Shown here in pieces: positions 61,866 through 64,000 of a DNA stretch of 64,000 nucleotides. Source of the DNA: Jackrogersella multiformis (Eukaryota > Ascomycota > Sordariomycetes > Xylariales > Hypoxylaceae). Numbering within the stretch: position 1 is the stretch's first letter; each line of letters begins with the position of its first letter. Where the stretch lies: the NCBI GenBank assembly GCA_902806575.1, contig CADCXD010000005.1, positions 496,001 to 560,000 of the forward strand, written 5' to 3'. The position numbers and the translations under genes are program-made. Under the pieces are notes generated by a model that did not search any database, was not told the origin of the DNA, and was given only the letters and a program-made list of their open reading frames with translations.

Positions 61866-64000
61866 GGGAATTATCACATAATTCTCTTGTTTAAGTCTAG
61901 CTTATACGCCCATAAACTGGCAGGTTCACACGGTAGGAAATTGATCACGAGCTTTCCAACAGCATGGAATATGATACCCCTTAAGTTCATACCTTTAATT
62001 GGAGCCGGCGGGGGTGTATATCCCACGAAAGGGATTAACCTAGTGGGTATCAAATTCCTCTATCCCAAATAGATCTTGAATAAATTTACTTTACTTAGGG
62101 CTATCATCTTCTTCGGTACGCCCCAGGTCCCCAACCGTGCACGATGTTTGCCACCCGAGTAGAGCTAAGATACAAGCTTAATATTTGAAACAAAGTCGCG
62201 AACTTCTCTTGAAAGGTGGGGAGAGGTTTGTTCTTCGAAAAGCCTTGCTGATATTGTCATTAACACGGAGATACGTACCGTCAGTCTTAAGATTAACCAA
62301 CTCTCCCCCCCGAACTACATGAGCGCCTAGCTGCTCACCTGGGTGACTCTCCTTGCTAGAGCGTGCATAGCGCTAGTAATTGCCGCACAGCCATCTCGAT
62401 AAATACGAATCCAGCCCAGAATCGTGAGGCGCTTCTATATACACGCGGGACACCTTCAAGAGACTAATATTTCCCACCAGATACTTTCAGGGGTAAAGGG
62501 GATGGAGTACCGATAAACGCTGTGAGTAGGTACCTAATTGTGCTCTATTGTATTTTAGATTTGCAAGGTAAATAGATACCAAGGTAATTAATTGTTACTC
62601 TATAGCTGATATATACAATCTACCATTTAATACTGTCCCCTTAACTACCTAGCTGATGTCCCCCGGGCCCTCAAATACAGCCCACCTAGGTTAAGCTAGT
62701 ATGTAGATCAGGCCTAGTATGATCAAATCAAGTGCTAAATAGGTAGTTAAGATGAATAATCTAACACTCAATCCAGTGGATCATTCTCAATTCGTATGTC
62801 AGATGGACCATATTCGACCTTTCTGAAGACATCTGCTATTAATTAAGTTACGGGGATACAGCTCGTTTGAAAATTTCAATCTATCATCTAACTCCCACCA
62901 CGATGGTTCATCTTATTACCTATTTAGTTAGTAAGCATGACAAAGAGACGAAGCTACAGTATCTATATCACGATAATAAATATAAATCAATTTTCTAATC
63001 AGAGAACCAACCCTTATCTAGGGACCTAATTATAATTCCAAACTGACCCAGTTACCCCCCACCCCTTATTCAATACGAGACCAACCGTTACCATCACGAA
63101 TGTGTCTTTCGTATCCATTGCCAACATGAACTAGTGTGCTGGCCCAGCAGCGCGGGCGGTTGAAGCGCGACCATGACTGGCGCGTTGAATCATCGCCTCC
63201 TTTTCTCGTGCTCTGGTAGGTCGAAAAGAGGTGCTGTTGGCGAGAGACCTTTTTCTACTCTCCCCGCCTAATCTTTTGCAGGGTCTGCCGTGTAACGAGC
63301 AGTATTTTAGTACTAAGTAAATCAGCCACCTAGGTATGCTATGACCTACATACATCTCTACCTCGGCTACGTGTGCCTAGGAACCACTTGAAAGCCTGTA
63401 GTAGATCGCTTGCTGGACCTTCATCCCATCGCTATAGGCCTCTTCTGCTAGCGTAGTAGCTAGGCCGTTGGGGAAGGAGAAATCTATGGGCCAGCTGGCG
63501 CGGGATGGCATTTCGTAAGCTAGTCCCCGTACTATGTAAGTCATCAAAACAGTCGATTGGCTCTTCGCACATAGCTTCCCCAGCAAGCCTCTCAAGTCCT
63601 ACCCGGCGGCCAGGCAGGCCTACGCCTAGTATCACAGATATAAGGTCGATCACCCAGCTCGGGGGGCTCTGGGATTTGCAGGTCTAGGGATGGGATTCCC
63701 ATGCCTCGCCGTTGGAGAGTCCAGGGGTCGTTATTTTAGTGCCTGGCCGACCAGCCACGCCCCTGAGAGAGCTCCCAGGACGGCGGTCCGCCCCATGTAT
63801 TTAAAACAAGCGATTACTAGCTGCCGGTCGTTGAATCCTTTCAACTAGGTATGCCTATGAGTGAATGCCTGCTCCTTGCTACCACGTCGATGTTGATGCC
63901 ATACCAAAAAGCCACGTGGTGACGCTCGTAACACCTTCCTAAGAACATGAATAATACCACAGGATAAAATATAGATACATGAAGCATCATCACATCATTG
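61866..64000. other. Right flank, no convincing gene
   Basis: Normal composition. The minus strand has a stretch around 62200-62380 reading ESHPGEQLGAHVVRGGELVN and another at 63377-63560 reading LMTYIVRGLAYEMPSRASWP, both interrupted by stops or frame changes and without a recognised family. They may be decayed coding DNA. Remaining frames overlap each other on both strands and are not supported. Confidence 0.35.

Noticed and set aside
63131..63687. Several overlapping short frames on both strands near the right edge
   Set aside because: They overlap one another, are broken by stops and match no family I know.

Overview
The window is nuclear DNA of a filamentous ascomycete, most likely a Pezizomycotina species of the Sordariomycete type. 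The grounds are short GT-AG introns of 47 to 96 bases with CTRAY-type branch points, CT-rich 5' leaders, many TACCTAGGTA-like palindromes, and a two-compartment genome. About half of the 64 kb is extremely AT-rich. It shows the look of repeat-induced point mutation (RIP): TpA everywhere, CpA and TpG almost absent, residual C and G mostly inside CpG. The rest is equilibrated DNA with genes. I name no species.

Layout. 1-258: 5' end of a short-chain dehydrogenase gene on the minus strand. 903-17313: a 16.4 kb RIP-destroyed element bounded by ~255 bp terminal inverted repeats (TIRs) and a TA duplication, with nested repeats inside. 17437-21495: remains of minus-strand genes, namely two MFS drug transporter 3' ends and a multi-exon membrane protein, all broken. 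21430-23280: a second AT-rich block opening with an 18-bp tandem array. 23500-25900: ER-KR-ACP end of a highly reducing polyketide synthase, a pseudogene. 26172-26466 and 30912-31174: two copies of a tRNA-derived SINE-like element. 27269-27961: an intact gene of unknown function. 28700-30698: a CPD photolyase gene with a probable light-responsive promoter. 33170-34528: remnants of one or two genes, cut off by AT-rich block three (34529-41770), which carries direct repeats of an LTR type. 42059-43898: cactin. 46589-48288: a forkhead transcription factor. 48289-55525: long non-coding stretch. 55531-61860: an LTR retrotransposon with 311-bp LTRs and an exact 5-bp target duplication. 61866-64000: no convincing gene.

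How it fits together. The intact genes are housekeeping or regulatory: DNA repair, splicing/telomere factor, transcription factor. The accessory genes (polyketide synthase, MFS exporter, membrane protein) are decayed and lie between AT-rich blocks. This suggests a secondary-metabolite locus taken apart by transposon insertion and RIP. MFS nonsense codons and a lost polyketide reductase catalytic serine are C:G to T:A changes, consistent with RIP leakage, though other lesions are indels. The most notable items are the large TIR element, the fully delimited LTR element, the sparing of the outer ~75-120 bp of both from RIP, the SINE-like family, and the GATCGA boxes before the photolyase gene.
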